Shown here: piece after piece, positions 36,087 to 45,510 of the stretch
Position numbering within the stretch: position 1 is the stretch's first letter
Layout: each line of letters starts with the position of its first letter
Assembly: GCF_003955735.1 (NCBI RefSeq)
Contig: NZ_CP034464.1
Coordinates: 3,720,001-3,784,000, forward strand
Length of the DNA stretch: 64,000 nt
Direction of reading: 5' to 3'
Source: Undibacterium parvum
GTDB lineage: Bacteria; Pseudomonadota; Gammaproteobacteria; Burkholderiales; Burkholderiaceae_D
The notes under the pieces: model-generated
Seen by the model: the letters and a program-made list of their open reading frames with translations, nothing else
Told to the model about the DNA's origin: nothing
Databases searched by the model: none
Position numbers and translations under genes: made by a program

Positions 36087-37475
36087 TTACCAGACGATGC
36101 GCATGCGAAATTGGCGACCCTTAATATTGCTACGACTAAGCTTATCTAGGGTGTCATCGGCCACTCGTCTATCAATTGCAACATAGGTCATAAATTCAAA
36201 GACATTGATTTTTCCTACCTGCTCTTTGCTTAAACCCACATCTCCGGTTAATGCACCTAATAAATCACCTGGGCGCAGCTTGTCTTTTTTACCTCCCATA
36301 ATGCAAATGGTGGTCATTGGGGCTTGCAATGCTTCTTCAGAGTTGACGCTCAGTTGCTCCAGGTCTTGCCATTGCACAGGCGCATTCTGATATTCCTCTA
36401 TCAGTTTCACCCATTTTTTTTCATTCGCTGCGGCCAAGCTGAGTGCTAAGCCTTTTTCTCCGGCACGGCCGGTACGACCTATGCGATGGATGTGGACCTC
36501 GGTGTCTTTAGAGACATCGACGTTGATTACCGCACCCAAGGTTTGTATATCGAGCCCACGTGCGGCGACATCCGTGGCAACTAGTACCGAACAGCTTTGG
36601 TTGGAAAATAAAACCAAAATCTCATCGCGTTCCCGCTGTTCCAGATCGCCATACAGGGCTAGCGCGTTAATGCCTTGTTGTTGCAGTTCTTCGGCTAGTT
36701 CGCGGCAATGAATTTTGGTATTGCAAAATGCGAGGGTAGAGACGGGTCTATAGTGTTTGAGTAATTGAGCAACTGCGGCATTTCGATTGTCAGGCGTTAC
36801 GGCATAAAAAATTTGCTCGATCTGGCTCGTTGCGTGTTGACTTTCAACCTTGATTTCGGCTGGTTCGCGTAGAAATTGCTCACTGGCTTTTCTAATATTA
36901 TCCGGGTAGGTGGCTGAAAATAATAGCGTCTGGCGACGTGGTGAGCAGGCGGCAACTATGCCCACGATATCCTCATAAAAACCCATATCGACCATACGAT
37001 CGGCTTCATCGAGCACCAAGGTTTGGACGGTAGATAGTTTGATGCTGCCGCGACCTATGTGATCGAGCAGGCGACCAGGTGTGCCCACCACGATGTGCGC
37101 GCCATGCTCTAAAGATGCCATTTGTGGACGCATCGGAGTTCCTCCGCACAAAGTCAAGACTTTGATATTCTCAGCAAAACGAGCGAGTCTGCGTATCTCA
37201 TTGGAAACCTGATCCGCCAGTTCGCGGGTTGGGCAGATTACCAGTGCCTGAATGGCAAAATAGCTGGGATTGAGTTTGGCCAATATGCCAATTCCAAACG
37301 CTGCGGTTTTTCCGCTGCCAGTTTTCGCCTGCGCGATCAGGTCACGTTGCTCCAATATGATGGGCAGACTCGCTGCCTGTATCGGCGTCATCTGGGTGTA
37401 GCCTAGACTGTCGAGATTGCGGATCAGCTCGGGAGCCAGCGCTAGAGTGGAAAAAGTTGAGGTCATGACGGACAT
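36087..37475 (-). CDS. dbpA: ATP-dependent RNA helicase DbpA
   Basis: This DEAD-box helicase for late 50S assembly is targeted to helix 92 of 23S rRNA by its C-terminal domain. It has 462 residues. Motifs are Q (GYTQMTPIQAASLP), I (AKTGSGKTAAF), II (VLDEADRM), III (SATYP) and VI (HRIGRTGRAG). The C-terminal DbpA RNA-binding domain begins at TTICIMGGKKDKLRPGDLLG and ends in RMRIVW, which distinguishes it from RhlE or DeaD. It is monocistronic, 126 bp downstream of the NarL-type gene's start region but transcribed separately. Confidence 0.95.
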   Translation of the reverse strand: MSVMTSTFSTLALAPELIRNLDSLGYTQMTPIQAASLPIILEQRDLIAQAKTGSGKTAAFGIGILAKLNPSYFAIQALVICPTRELADQVSNEIRRLARFAENIKVLTLCGGTPMRPQMASLEHGAHIVVGTPGRLLDHIGRGSIKLSTVQTLVLDEADRMVDMGFYEDIVGIVAACSPRRQTLLFSATYPDNIRKASEQFLREPAEIKVESQHATSQIEQIFYAVTPDNRNAAVAQLLKHYRPVSTLAFCNTKIHCRELAEELQQQGINALALYGDLEQRERDEILVLFSNQSCSVLVATDVAARGLDIQTLGAVINVDVSKDTEVHIHRIGRTGRAGEKGLALSLAAANEKKWVKLIEEYQNAPVQWQDLEQLSVNSEEALQAPMTTICIMGGKKDKLRPGDLLGALTGDVGLSKEQVGKINVFEFMTYVAIDRRVADDTLDKLSRSNIKGRQFRMRIVW

Positions 37476-37630
37476 TCTGTATAGAGGTAAAACATGAATA
37501 CTTCAGCAGCGAAGTCTAGCAGCTACCGTAGGCCTGCACCAGCGCTTGTTGTTGAAGGTATTTGGCACGCAGCAGGTTTTTTGATTAGGAATAGAAATTT
37601 TCTAAAAGTAATCGAGGACTAAATTGTTTG

Positions 37631-37873
37631 TTAGGTCGACTGCCAGACCGGTAGTCCGGATTGATCTAGTTGGGGATCATTGCACCAGACAGGTAAACCT
37701 GTCTGGTCACTCTCGCCTAAAGGCTCAAGCAAATCGAGCTGACTATATATTGCAGTTTTCACTTTAGCATTGCGCACTAAACCAGGTTTTTTTTCTACTT
37801 GTGGTGGAGCTGGCAGGGCAGAAAGATCGAAACCCGGTAATTCTAAGGTGGTGTAATCCTTAACATCTCTCAT
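37631..37873 (-). CDS. Small hypothetical protein with duplicated GLPVW motif
   Basis: I put the start at ATG 37873 because the longer frame (to 37951) runs into the terminator hairpin of tRNA-fMet. The 80-residue product is soluble and Pro/Leu-rich (LPGFDLSALPAPPQVEKKPGL), and ends with two copies of a QTGLPVW / QSGLPVW motif 16 residues apart. No family is recognised beyond this. The ribosome binding site is weak. It may be a genuine lineage-specific gene; codon usage is not odd. Confidence 0.5.
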   Translation of the reverse strand: MRDVKDYTTLELPGFDLSALPAPPQVEKKPGLVRNAKVKTAIYSQLDLLEPLGESDQTGLPVWCNDPQLDQSGLPVWQST

Positions 37874-37924
37874 GTTCGAATAAATTGGCTTTGTGAATGA
37901 AAATAGCTGATCGCTAGAAACGAT

Positions 37925-37959
37925 AAAGCCGTTGATTTTTTGAAAAATCAACGGCTTTA
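37925..37959 (-). terminator. Hairpin after tRNA-fMet
   Basis: A long stem AAAGCCGTTGATTTTT / AAAAATCAACGGCTTT with a minimal loop lies 7 bp beyond the tRNA 3' end on the minus strand; a short T-run completes a terminator. Confidence 0.75.
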
Positions 37960-37965
37960 AATGTT

Positions 37966-38042
37966 TGGTTGCGGGGACAGGATTTGAACCTATGACCTTC
38001 GGGTTATGAGCCCGACGAGCTGCCAGACTGCTCCACCCCGCG
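37966..38042 (-). tRNA. Initiator tRNA-fMet (anticodon CAT)
   Basis: The 77-nt cloverleaf on the minus strand begins CGCGGGG and ends CCCCGCA-ACCA, so the first pair is a C-A mismatch, the hallmark of bacterial initiator tRNA. The anticodon loop CTCATAA gives CAT, and the anticodon stem has three consecutive G-C pairs (TCGGG/CCCGA). CCA is encoded. Confidence 0.96.
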
Positions 38043-38272
38043 TCTGAGGAACCGAAGTATATAGAGAATTGTTGATTGCCACAAGTAATAGCTCAATATA
38101 TTTTTCTAAAGATATGAACAAGAAAATTCTGGTGCTGAATTGATCTATGTTTTCCTTGAGCGGGCGCAGTAATCTATCACGCGAAGTGTTAGGGAACTTA
38201 CTAGTTTGAGTGCATAATAATCATCTTTTATTTATCTCAAATCCTATTATTAATATCTCGAATGGCAACACC

Positions 38273-41002
38273 ATGAATTTATATGCACTGAGTGATGAGA
38301 TAAGTCGTCTTCATCCCGAGGCCAGTGCTTTGGTTGGGGCTCCTCAGGTCGAGGTGTTAGCCTCACTCGCATGGTATTTGCGTCAATTAGATAGTCAAGC
38401 TTCGCTAGCTTTAATAGAAGAAGCTGAGTACTTAATCACTAGTGGCAGTTTGCCGGAAGATCAATCTCGTGTCGTACGAAGTCGTCTGCTATTAACGCAA
38501 GCCGAAATTGCCGCCTTAACTAGAGACTTTGAGCTCGCTGAACAATTGCTGTTAGCTGCCAGGGCGGGTTTTGTATTGCAAGCTGATGTGACAGGTGAAG
38601 GCGATAGTTATTTGGTGGAGAGTGTGCTCGCGCTGGAGCAAGGTGATATGAAGCGCGCGCTCAGTGCGAGCCAATCTGCATTGAGCCGCTTTGAACAAGG
38701 CTGTGAGCTTTTACGTATATTGCTGGCGCAGGCATGGCATATTTATCTCTTAGCTTTTTCTGAGCCTGAACGGGCGCGTAAAGATTTGATGTTGTTAGTC
38801 AGTACAAATGAGCTGAAACATCCGGCCCTGGCTGCGCTGATTGCGGCTACGCAAGCTGAATTGCTATTTACTACCGAAGTGGCTAGATCTGCAGTGCTGT
38901 ATTCGCAAGCGAGTGAGTTAGCGCAAAAAGCAGGCTTAATACGATTGGCGATTATGGCTGCCTGTAATGCGGGAGTGGCGCTGCAAAAGCTCGGCGATTT
39001 TGATGCTGCAGCCACTTCTTATGACTGGGCTGTCACGCGCGCGCGTAAAACTGAATGGCCTTTGATGATCGCCTTTAGTTTGATGCGCTTTGGTGAACTA
39101 TTACGCCACTTAAATCGACTCGAGCAAAGTCAGCAAGTGTTGGAGGAATCGCTGCAAGGCTTGATTGCAAGTAATCATGGAATACATACTGCGATCGCCC
39201 AAGCTGAATTGGGAACCACCTTGTTATTGCGAGGGCTGCCGAAACAGGCCGCGGCTTATTTTGATACGGCGATAGCACTGTATCGGGCCGCTGGTTCCAG
39301 GGGGAATCTGGCTGAGCATTTGATTAGCCAGGCACGTGCTTTGTCAGCAGCGGGCGAACCGATGGCCGCACTGATGGCGATCGATGAAGCACGCCAGCTG
39401 ATCATTGAGTTGTCTAGCGATACTTTACATATTGATTTACGCGTCGCACTCGCAGAAATTTATGCTCGTCATGAGTTGCCATATTCGTTTGAGATCGCCG
39501 CACCGAATTTGGTTTTACATTTTTTGGAGGAGGCACTCATTGTTGGCAATGGCTTGCAGGGATGGCAAGCGCCAGCAACATTATTGTTGTCGCTGGCAGA
39601 AGCTTGGTCCGCCGTGCAACAAGGGAAGAAGGCGTTTGAATACGCAAAAAAAGCGATTGCAGCTGACCGTCGCGAACGCAATAAGCAAGCCGAAAATTGG
39701 GCGACGTTAATGCAAGTGAGGCATGAGACCGAACGCGCCAAGGCCGATGCTATCCATCATCAGCAAATGGCGAGTGCATCACTGGAAACCTCGCAGACTT
39801 TAAAGCTGTTGGCTAAAGTTGGACAAGAGATTACTGCGGACTTGAACTTCAAAAATGTCTGTCAAAGTTTGCAGCGTCATTTAGGAAGCTTACTTGGGGC
39901 TGCGGATATATGCATCTGGTTAATAACTGCAAAAAGTGGTGAACTTGAGTTGTCGTATTGTGTGGAAGGTGGCGTCGCAATCTCGCCGACCTTATCGCCA
40001 AACGAAAACAAATTGCGCAATGCGGTTTTATGCATAGGTCAAAGGGACGAATTGGTCTGTGAGTCCGATGTATCCGCAACGAGTTCGCAAGCGAATTTGT
40101 TTGGCCCCTTGATCATTGCAGATAGAGCGTTGGGAGTGATTGCCATACAATCGACAAATGCAGGTGCATATGGCGAGCGGGAGCGACTTATCTTTAGAAG
40201 CTTGTGCGCATATGGCGCGATCGCACTTGATAATGCGTATGCGCATGACCAGCTACAAAAGACTCAGGATCAATTGGAGCTGGCCTTAAAAGAACTGGAA
40301 GAAACCAGCTTAACTGATCCGTTGACTGGACTTAAGAATCGAAGATTTCTGATTCAAAATATAGAAAATGATGTGGCGCTGTGTATTCGCCATTATCAAC
40401 TTAATCCCAACGATAAAAATAGAATCCCCAAGGATGCCGATCTGCTTATGTTTTTGGTGGATTTGGATCATTTTAAACAGATTAACGATAAGTATGGACA
40501 TGCTGCGGGCGATGCGGTGTTGGTGCAAATTCGCGAACGCCTGCAGCAGGTGTTTCGTGACACCGATTATCTGATACGCTGGGGCGGTGAGGAATTTTTA
40601 ATCGTGGCGCGCGCAACATCGAGAGAGATTGCTGCAGACTTAGCCGAACGTGTGCGTTTGGTGGTGGCTGACAAAAATTTTCTGCTAGACGGTGATTTGC
40701 TGATTCGGCAGACTTGCTCGGTAGGATATGCGTGTTTTCCTTTCGTGACGGCGCATCCACGTGCGGTTAGTTGGCAAGAGGTGATAGATATTGCAGATAT
40801 TGCCCTGTATGCAGTTAAGCATTCCGGAAGAAACGGATGGGTGGGATTGTCTGCGGAAGAACATGCATGGCCAGAATTATTACTCTGTACCTTGAAGAAC
40901 GATCCGAAAGGCGCGATACTTAACAATGAACTAAAGCTGGCTACGAATAAAACACCCCAATTGGTAATAGATGCACTAACAAAAAAACAATCAATAAATT
41001 GA
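38273..41002 (+). CDS. Diguanylate cyclase with TPR and GAF domains
   Basis: The ATG at 38273 is the first in frame; an upstream GTG at 38210 is less likely. The 909-residue soluble protein has a long N-terminal TPR-like helical solenoid (about residues 1-500, with repeats such as AAYFDTAIALYRAAGSRGNL), a coiled linker, a GAF domain (about residues 535-680) and a C-terminal GGDEF domain. The active site is GGEEF, with the product-inhibition I-site RDTD five residues before it. It should make c-di-GMP, with TPR and GAF as input. No EAL domain is present. The layout resembles transcriptional-activator-like solenoid GGDEF proteins of beta-proteobacteria. Target and signal are unknown. Confidence 0.92.
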   Translation: MNLYALSDEISRLHPEASALVGAPQVEVLASLAWYLRQLDSQASLALIEEAEYLITSGSLPEDQSRVVRSRLLLTQAEIAALTRDFELAEQLLLAARAGFVLQADVTGEGDSYLVESVLALEQGDMKRALSASQSALSRFEQGCELLRILLAQAWHIYLLAFSEPERARKDLMLLVSTNELKHPALAALIAATQAELLFTTEVARSAVLYSQASELAQKAGLIRLAIMAACNAGVALQKLGDFDAAATSYDWAVTRARKTEWPLMIAFSLMRFGELLRHLNRLEQSQQVLEESLQGLIASNHGIHTAIAQAELGTTLLLRGLPKQAAAYFDTAIALYRAAGSRGNLAEHLISQARALSAAGEPMAALMAIDEARQLIIELSSDTLHIDLRVALAEIYARHELPYSFEIAAPNLVLHFLEEALIVGNGLQGWQAPATLLLSLAEAWSAVQQGKKAFEYAKKAIAADRRERNKQAENWATLMQVRHETERAKADAIHHQQMASASLETSQTLKLLAKVGQEITADLNFKNVCQSLQRHLGSLLGAADICIWLITAKSGELELSYCVEGGVAISPTLSPNENKLRNAVLCIGQRDELVCESDVSATSSQANLFGPLIIADRALGVIAIQSTNAGAYGERERLIFRSLCAYGAIALDNAYAHDQLQKTQDQLELALKELEETSLTDPLTGLKNRRFLIQNIENDVALCIRHYQLNPNDKNRIPKDADLLMFLVDLDHFKQINDKYGHAAGDAVLVQIRERLQQVFRDTDYLIRWGGEEFLIVARATSREIAADLAERVRLVVADKNFLLDGDLLIRQTCSVGYACFPFVTAHPRAVSWQEVIDIADIALYAVKHSGRNGWVGLSAEEHAWPELLLCTLKNDPKGAILNNELKLATNKTPQLVIDALTKKQSIN

Positions 41003-41045
41003 CGAATAGTGCAATCTAATAATGCCAACAAAAGAGGCGAATAAA

Positions 41046-42415
41046 ATGAAATATCAAGTTATCGATACCCAAATTGCACCGGACGGGCGCTTAGAGGTTT
41101 TATCTAAGGCTGAAATCGCGAAGTTGCTCGATACTAGTCATGGCGGTCTATATCAATTGTTCCGCAGTTGTTCTTTGGCGGTACTTAATTGTGGCAGCGG
41201 CTTAGATGATGGCAAAGAATTATTGGAGCGGTATAAGAGTTTTGATATCAGTATTGTTCAGCGCGAACGCGGCATTAAGCTAGACGTCAAGGCAGCACCA
41301 GCTAACGCCTTTGTTGACGGGGTCATGATTAAAGGGATACAAGAGCATTTATTTGCGGTGTTAAGGGATATCCTATTTTTGCATGGCGAGATTGAAGATA
41401 ATCCTAAATTCGATCTAGATACGACCGAAGGTGTCAGTGACGCGGTTTTCCATATCCTACGCAATGCTAATTTGCTCCAGCCTCAGGTTAATCCTAATCT
41501 GGTCGTCTGTTGGGGCGGGCATTCCATTTCTGGCATCGAGTACGATTACACCAAGCAAGTCGGTTACCACCTGGGTTTGCGCGGCATGGATATTTGCACG
41601 GGATGCGGTCCTGGTGCGATGAAAGGACCGATGAAAGGGGCAACCATAGGGCATGCAAAACAAAGGCTTGCTCGCGGTCGTTACCTGGGAATTACTGAGC
41701 CTGGCATTATTGCAGCAGAGGCCCCGAATCCTATCGTCAATGATCTGGTTATCTTGCCGGACATAGAGAAGCGCCTGGAGGCCTTTGTTCGGATCGGCCA
41801 CGCGATCGTGGTGTTTCCCGGGGGGCGGGAACTGCTGAGGAAATTTTATATTTGCTAGGCATATTGCTGCATCCTGATAATCAGGATTTGCCTTTTCCAT
41901 TGATTTTTACAGGGCCAGAGAGTGCCAAAGATTATTTCCAGAAAATCGATCAATTTATTGGCGAAACTCTGGGACCTCTGGCGCAGCAACGCTATCAGAT
42001 CATCGTCAATAACCCCGCTTTAGTCGCGCAAGAAATACTCGCAGGGATAAAAAAAGTCAGAGATTTCCGTAAGCTGAAGGGCGATGCCTATTACTTCAAT
42101 TGGTTACTCAAGATAGACCCTGAGTTTCAAAAGCCGTTTGACCCTACTCATGAAAACATGCGCAATCTTGAATTGCACAAAAATCAAGAGGCGCATCTAC
42201 TCGCTGCTAATTTGCGGCGCGCTTTTTCTGGCGTGGTAGCGGGAAATGTCAAGGATCAAGGTATACGCGCCATAGAAAAATTTGGGCACTTTGAAATTAC
42301 TGGTGACATTGCCATCATGGAAGCCATGGATGCTTTATTAAGTTCATTTGTGGCGCATAATCGTATGAAATTGCCTGGAAAAACCTATACACCTTGTTAT
42401 AGAGTTATAAAATAA
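41046..42415 (+). pseudogene. ppnN: Nucleotide 5'-monophosphate nucleosidase PpnN (LOG family), frameshifted
   Basis: PpnN (YgdH) cleaves purine and pyrimidine nucleoside monophosphates to base and ribose-5-phosphate and is controlled by (p)ppGpp. Two frames encode it: 41046-41858 and 41852-42415. The break lies in the catalytic LOG motif: the frame reads VVFPGGRELLRKFYIC and stops, whereas one extra base in the G run at 41820-41825 restores [24 protein letters not shown]-type sequence (residues quoted to the motif only). Restored, the protein is 456 residues, matching E. coli PpnN (454). The start ATG 41046 has GAGGCGAA upstream. A homopolymer indel in the assembly is the likeliest cause; true loss or slippage is possible. 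Confidence 0.9.
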
Positions 42416-42556
42416 GCGAATAATTAGCTTATTAATGATTTCAGACTGACAATTATTTAGTGTTTTTTCAAAAAAAGTAGGATAATAAAAAATTACTGCA
42501 GAGTAGCCTATGCTTTGCTTCCAAGATCGCCGCACCAACCCATGAGGATGATAGAT

Positions 42557-43513
42557 ATGAGTACCGTACAGCACGATGTCGATGAACGTACCAATTTAAT
42601 CAGTTCCAATAAATTTGAGCTTTTACTCTTTCGTTTGGGGGAAAGTGGTTTGCATGGTCGTTCTGAATTGTTTGGTATTAATGTTTTCAAAGTGCGCGAA
42701 ATTGTTGCGATGCCTATCATTACAACGGTAGCTGGGGCGCTTCCGCATAATTTAGGTGTGGTGAATTTACGTGGGCAGATTATTCCGGTGATTGATTTGC
42801 CATCAGTCGTTGGTTGCACGCCCAAAACAGGTTTGAATATTATGCTGGTGACCGAATTCGCTCGCTCTACGCAAGGTTTCGCGGTTGAGTCGGTGGAAGA
42901 AATTGTGCGGTTGGAGTGGAGTCAGGTTTTGTCTGCGGAGGCAAGCACAGCAGGTGGCATGGTCACTAGTATCGCTCGCTTAGACGGTGATGCCGAAGAT
43001 ACTCGATTGGCCCAGGTGCTAGACGTAGAGCAGATCTTACGTCAGATGACACCGAGAGATACAAAAGATGTAGATAGTGAGACGATAGGCGCCAAATTGA
43101 TCATCAAACCAGGTTCGGTAATCTTGGCAGCGGATGATTCTGCGGTGGCGCGTGGTTTGATCGGTCAGGCTCTTGATGCGATCGGTGCGCATTACATAAT
43201 GACAAAAACAGGTAAGGAAGCATGGGATAAATTGCAATCCATGCATGTTGCGGCACAAGCCGAGGGTAAGACGATACGCGACAAAGTTGCCATGGTCTTA
43301 ACTGACTTAGAAATGCCGGAAATGGATGGTTTTACTTTGACCCGGAATATCAAGCAAGATGAGCGCTTTAAAGATTTACCTGTGGTTATACATTCGTCCT
43401 TGTCAGGTTCGACCAATGAAGAGCATGTCAAGAGCGTAGGCGCAGATGCCTATGTTGCAAAATTTGTCGCTGAAGAATTGGCGACAACAATTCGTAAAGT
43501 GGTTGGGAATTGA
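42557..43513 (+). CDS. cheV: Chemotaxis protein CheV
   Basis: CheV couples chemoreceptors to CheA and has a phosphorylatable receiver for adaptation. The ATG at 42557, with GAGG upstream, starts MSTVQHDVDERTNLI. The 318-residue protein has a CheW-like domain (about residues 15-165, with VNLRGQIIPVIDLP) and a receiver (about 185-315, with LAADDSAVARG, phospho-Asp in VLTDLEMPEMDG and the Lys in DAYVAKF). It is isolated from other chemotaxis genes. The product fits with the orphan FlgC-like gene in suggesting a motile organism. It ends at a terminator. Confidence 0.95.
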   Translation: MSTVQHDVDERTNLISSNKFELLLFRLGESGLHGRSELFGINVFKVREIVAMPIITTVAGALPHNLGVVNLRGQIIPVIDLPSVVGCTPKTGLNIMLVTEFARSTQGFAVESVEEIVRLEWSQVLSAEASTAGGMVTSIARLDGDAEDTRLAQVLDVEQILRQMTPRDTKDVDSETIGAKLIIKPGSVILAADDSAVARGLIGQALDAIGAHYIMTKTGKEAWDKLQSMHVAAQAEGKTIRDKVAMVLTDLEMPEMDGFTLTRNIKQDERFKDLPVVIHSSLSGSTNEEHVKSVGADAYVAKFVAEELATTIRKVVGN

Positions 43514-43530
43514 GATCTTAATAGAATGAA

Positions 43531-43560
43531 AAAAGGACGCGTTAGCGTCCTTTTTTTTAA
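43531..43560. terminator. Bidirectional intrinsic terminator after cheV
   Basis: The stem AAAAAAGGACGC-GTTA-GCGTCCTTTTTT is flanked by A and T runs. It can serve cheV (plus) and the Tyr-rich protein gene (minus). Confidence 0.88.
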
Positions 43561-43574
43561 CGCTTACTAGGCGC

Positions 43575-44051
43575 TTACTTTGCTACTCGCTGCCAACCGG
43601 AGGAGCAGGCTTTAATCGAAGGATAAAACCCGTCTGGATTGTGGCAATAATACCAACTTGATGTATCTCCCGATTCAGGTCCTGACGTGCTTGTTACTGG
43701 TTGTGAAGGTCCTGAGCTTACGGTATAGCTACGCTCTGGGTAAACCGTGATGGGCGCCGAAGTATAGATGGTATTCACCACCACTTCACGAGTGTAGGGA
43801 TAGTAAGGGCGTGCGTAGTAAGGATTGCTGTAATAAGGGCTGCCGTAATAGCTGTTGCCATAGTAAGGGCTGTAATACGAAGGATAGGGGCTCAGTGCAA
43901 TTCCAACTCCTAAACCTACTCCAAAACTTAGCCTGGGGCCATAATATCCATTTCCATAGCCACGCCCATATCCATGCGCAGATGCCGGTGCGGCGCTGGC
44001 TAGGGCCAATAAAATTAGCGCACTACGACTTACTGTATTTATCCATTTCAT
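43575..44051 (-). CDS. Secreted Tyr/Gly-rich protein (YXGY-type repeats)
   Basis: The ATG at 44051 is preceded by GAGGTG and yields a signal peptide (MKWINTVSRSALILLALASAAPASA). The 158-residue product is low-complexity: GYGRGYGNGYYGP, then a run of YY-containing repeats (SPYYGNSYYG, SPYYSNPYYARPYYPY). A C-terminal part has two cysteines in WYYCHNPDGFYPSIKACSSGWQ, a motif found at the end of many small exported proteins of Burkholderiales. Function is unknown; it may be surface- or envelope-associated. It ends against the cheV terminator. Confidence 0.75.
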   Translation of the reverse strand: MKWINTVSRSALILLALASAAPASAHGYGRGYGNGYYGPRLSFGVGLGVGIALSPYPSYYSPYYGNSYYGSPYYSNPYYARPYYPYTREVVVNTIYTSAPITVYPERSYTVSSGPSQPVTSTSGPESGDTSSWYYCHNPDGFYPSIKACSSGWQRVAK

Positions 44052-44248
44052 GCTACACCTCGCGAGAAAAATTACTTGCGGCATTCTATCTTAGTGTCAA
44101 TAATAAAACACTTAGCCACACAGGCTTCATTTTAGAACGGAAATGCGCTTATTGCTGATGCAATTACATGCCGTTACCAATCCCCAGAGCAAGCATGTGA
44201 TGTACCATATCGGGCTTATTAAAAATACCAACTGATTGAGGATGAAAA

Positions 44249-44494
44249 ATGACTGCCGCAGAAAAACAAATGACGTATGAAGAGTATCTGGATGAAGTGA
44301 CTACTTTGTTAACGGAAATGTACGATTTAACCGATGATGCCGCTATCAAATACGTAATGCGCGCGCAAGCAGCCAACTTCTTTGTTTTGCATGATGAACA
44401 TGTGGAAATGCGCAATCCTTCCCGCGCCATGCACGATGCAAAATTGGTTTTCGAACAAAGAAATAAATCTAGACCAGAAATTTATCGTAAATAA
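44249..44494 (+). CDS. Small hypothetical acidic helical protein
   Basis: The 81-residue reading frame has a ribosome binding site (TTGAGGATG, 6 bp before the ATG) and a soluble, Glu/Asp-rich predominantly helical sequence (MTYEEYLDEVTTLLTEMYDL, AIKYVMRAQAANFFVLHDEH). I do not recognise the family. It is followed by a 400-bp gene-free stretch, so it is monocistronic. Good ribosome binding site and normal codon use argue it is real. Confidence 0.6.
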   Translation: MTAAEKQMTYEEYLDEVTTLLTEMYDLTDDAAIKYVMRAQAANFFVLHDEHVEMRNPSRAMHDAKLVFEQRNKSRPEIYRK

Positions 44495-44823
44495 ACTGTA
44501 TTTTTCTTCCTTACCTCAGACTTTGCCGCACATGTCCGGGTGCGGCCTTACTTCGACGATGTAAGGTGCTCATTGGGTATGGCGGGCCTGACTAGTGGTA
44601 TTTTGCTCTATTTTTCTTGGCAATCATGGATGCACACGCCAAGGCGATCAGAACTTCCATCACTGCCGTGACACGGCAAGGTAAAGTTGCTTCCAGTTAA
44701 GCTCAATTAAGCCCAATTAAGCTCAATTAAGCCCAGTATGGCAATCTTCTTGGAGGCTAGCGCTGTCAGCGCACTAGTTTTTCGCTGGCATCTGCTTTGC
44801 CAAACCATGGTCAGTTCAAAACG
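44495..44823. other. Gene-free stretch between small hypothetical gene and sodB
   Basis: No supported gene is present. It contains a GC hairpin (CCGCAC / GTGCGG near 44527-44546) that may end the upstream transcript and the short tandem repeat at 44697-44736. A 24-codon frame from ATG 44629 has no family resemblance. Confidence 0.4.
44697..44736. repeat. Four tandem copies of a 10-bp unit TTAAGCYCAA
   Basis: TTAAGCTCAA, TTAAGCCCAA, TTAAGCTCAA and TTAAGCCCAG follow each other directly, alternating T and C at position 7. The alternation implies a 20-bp unit duplicated once. It is non-coding. Confidence 0.85.
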
Positions 44824-44862
44824 AAAAAAACTGCTTTGATATAAATCAACGCAGTTTTTTTA
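44824..44862. terminator. Intrinsic terminator downstream of sodB
   Basis: The stem AAAAAACTGC / GCAGTTTTTT with an A/T-rich 18-nt loop, flanked by A and T runs, lies 38 bp beyond the sodB stop; it can act on either strand. Confidence 0.75.
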
Positions 44863-44866
44863 TTGT

Positions 44867-44886
44867 CCCCGCTATGCATAGCGGGG
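44867..44886. other. Perfect 20-bp palindrome after sodB
   Basis: CCCCGCTATGCATAGCGGGG equals its own reverse complement. It lies 13 bp after the sodB stop, ahead of the terminator. It shares the core CGCTATGC with the palindrome between nadA and nadC. Confidence 0.7.
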
Positions 44887-44899
44887 AGATTAGGCTTGC

Positions 44900-45478
44900 T
44901 TATGCCAGGTTTGCGTTGGCAAAATCCCAGTTAACCAAAGACCAGAATGCTTCCAGATATTTTGGACGCGCATTGCGATAGTCGATGTAATAAGCGTGCT
45001 CCCACAGATCGCAAGTCAACAATGGTGTGTCTGTTGTTGTCAACGGTGTCGCTGCGTTGGAGGTGTTAACGATGTCCAAAGTGCCATCTGCTTTTTTCAC
45101 CAACCAAGTCCAGCTAGAACCGAAATTACCTACACAAGACTTAGTGAATGCATCTTTGAATGCATCAAACGAGCCCCACTTGGCATTGATCGCATCAGCG
45201 ATCGCGCCAGTTGCTGCGCCGCCGCCGTTAGGCTTGAGACCGTTCCAGTAGAAAGTGTGATTCCAGATTTGGGCCGAATTATTGAAAACGCCGGCAGAAG
45301 ATTTTTTAACGATTTCTTCTAAAGTGGCGTTTTCGAATTCTGTACCCTTGATCAGGTTGTTCAGATTCGTCACATAGGTCTGGTGATGCTTACCGTAGTG
45401 ATATTCCAGAGTTTCTTTGGAGATATGTGGCGCCAGAGCGTCCATTGCATAGGGCAGTGCCGGGAGGGTATGTTCCAT
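44900..45478 (-). CDS. sodB: Superoxide dismutase [Fe]
   Basis: This cytoplasmic enzyme converts superoxide to oxygen and hydrogen peroxide. It has 192 residues, the standard SodB length. Metal ligands are recognisable: His in [13 protein letters not shown], His in [10 protein letters not shown], and Asp and His in [15 protein letters not shown]. The Fe-type is favoured by the N-terminus ([20 protein letters not shown]) and [11 protein letters not shown]; Mn or cambialistic use cannot be excluded. An AAGGAT ribosome binding site lies upstream. An inverted repeat at 45511-45529 lies in its leader. Confidence 0.95.
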   Translation of the reverse strand: MEHTLPALPYAMDALAPHISKETLEYHYGKHHQTYVTNLNNLIKGTEFENATLEEIVKKSSAGVFNNSAQIWNHTFYWNGLKPNGGGAATGAIADAINAKWGSFDAFKDAFTKSCVGNFGSSWTWLVKKADGTLDIVNTSNAATPLTTTDTPLLTCDLWEHAYYIDYRNARPKYLEAFWSLVNWDFANANLA

Positions 45479-45510
45479 AGTGCATCCTTGTTTTGATTGC
45501 GGTGGGCTGT

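Noticed and set aside
37874..37951. Longer N-terminus for the GLPVW protein
   Set aside because: It would extend into the terminator hairpin of tRNA-fMet and has no ribosome binding site.
41820..41858. Programmed frameshift in ppnN
   Set aside because: No slippery heptamer with a downstream stimulatory structure is evident; the G-run deletion explains it more simply.
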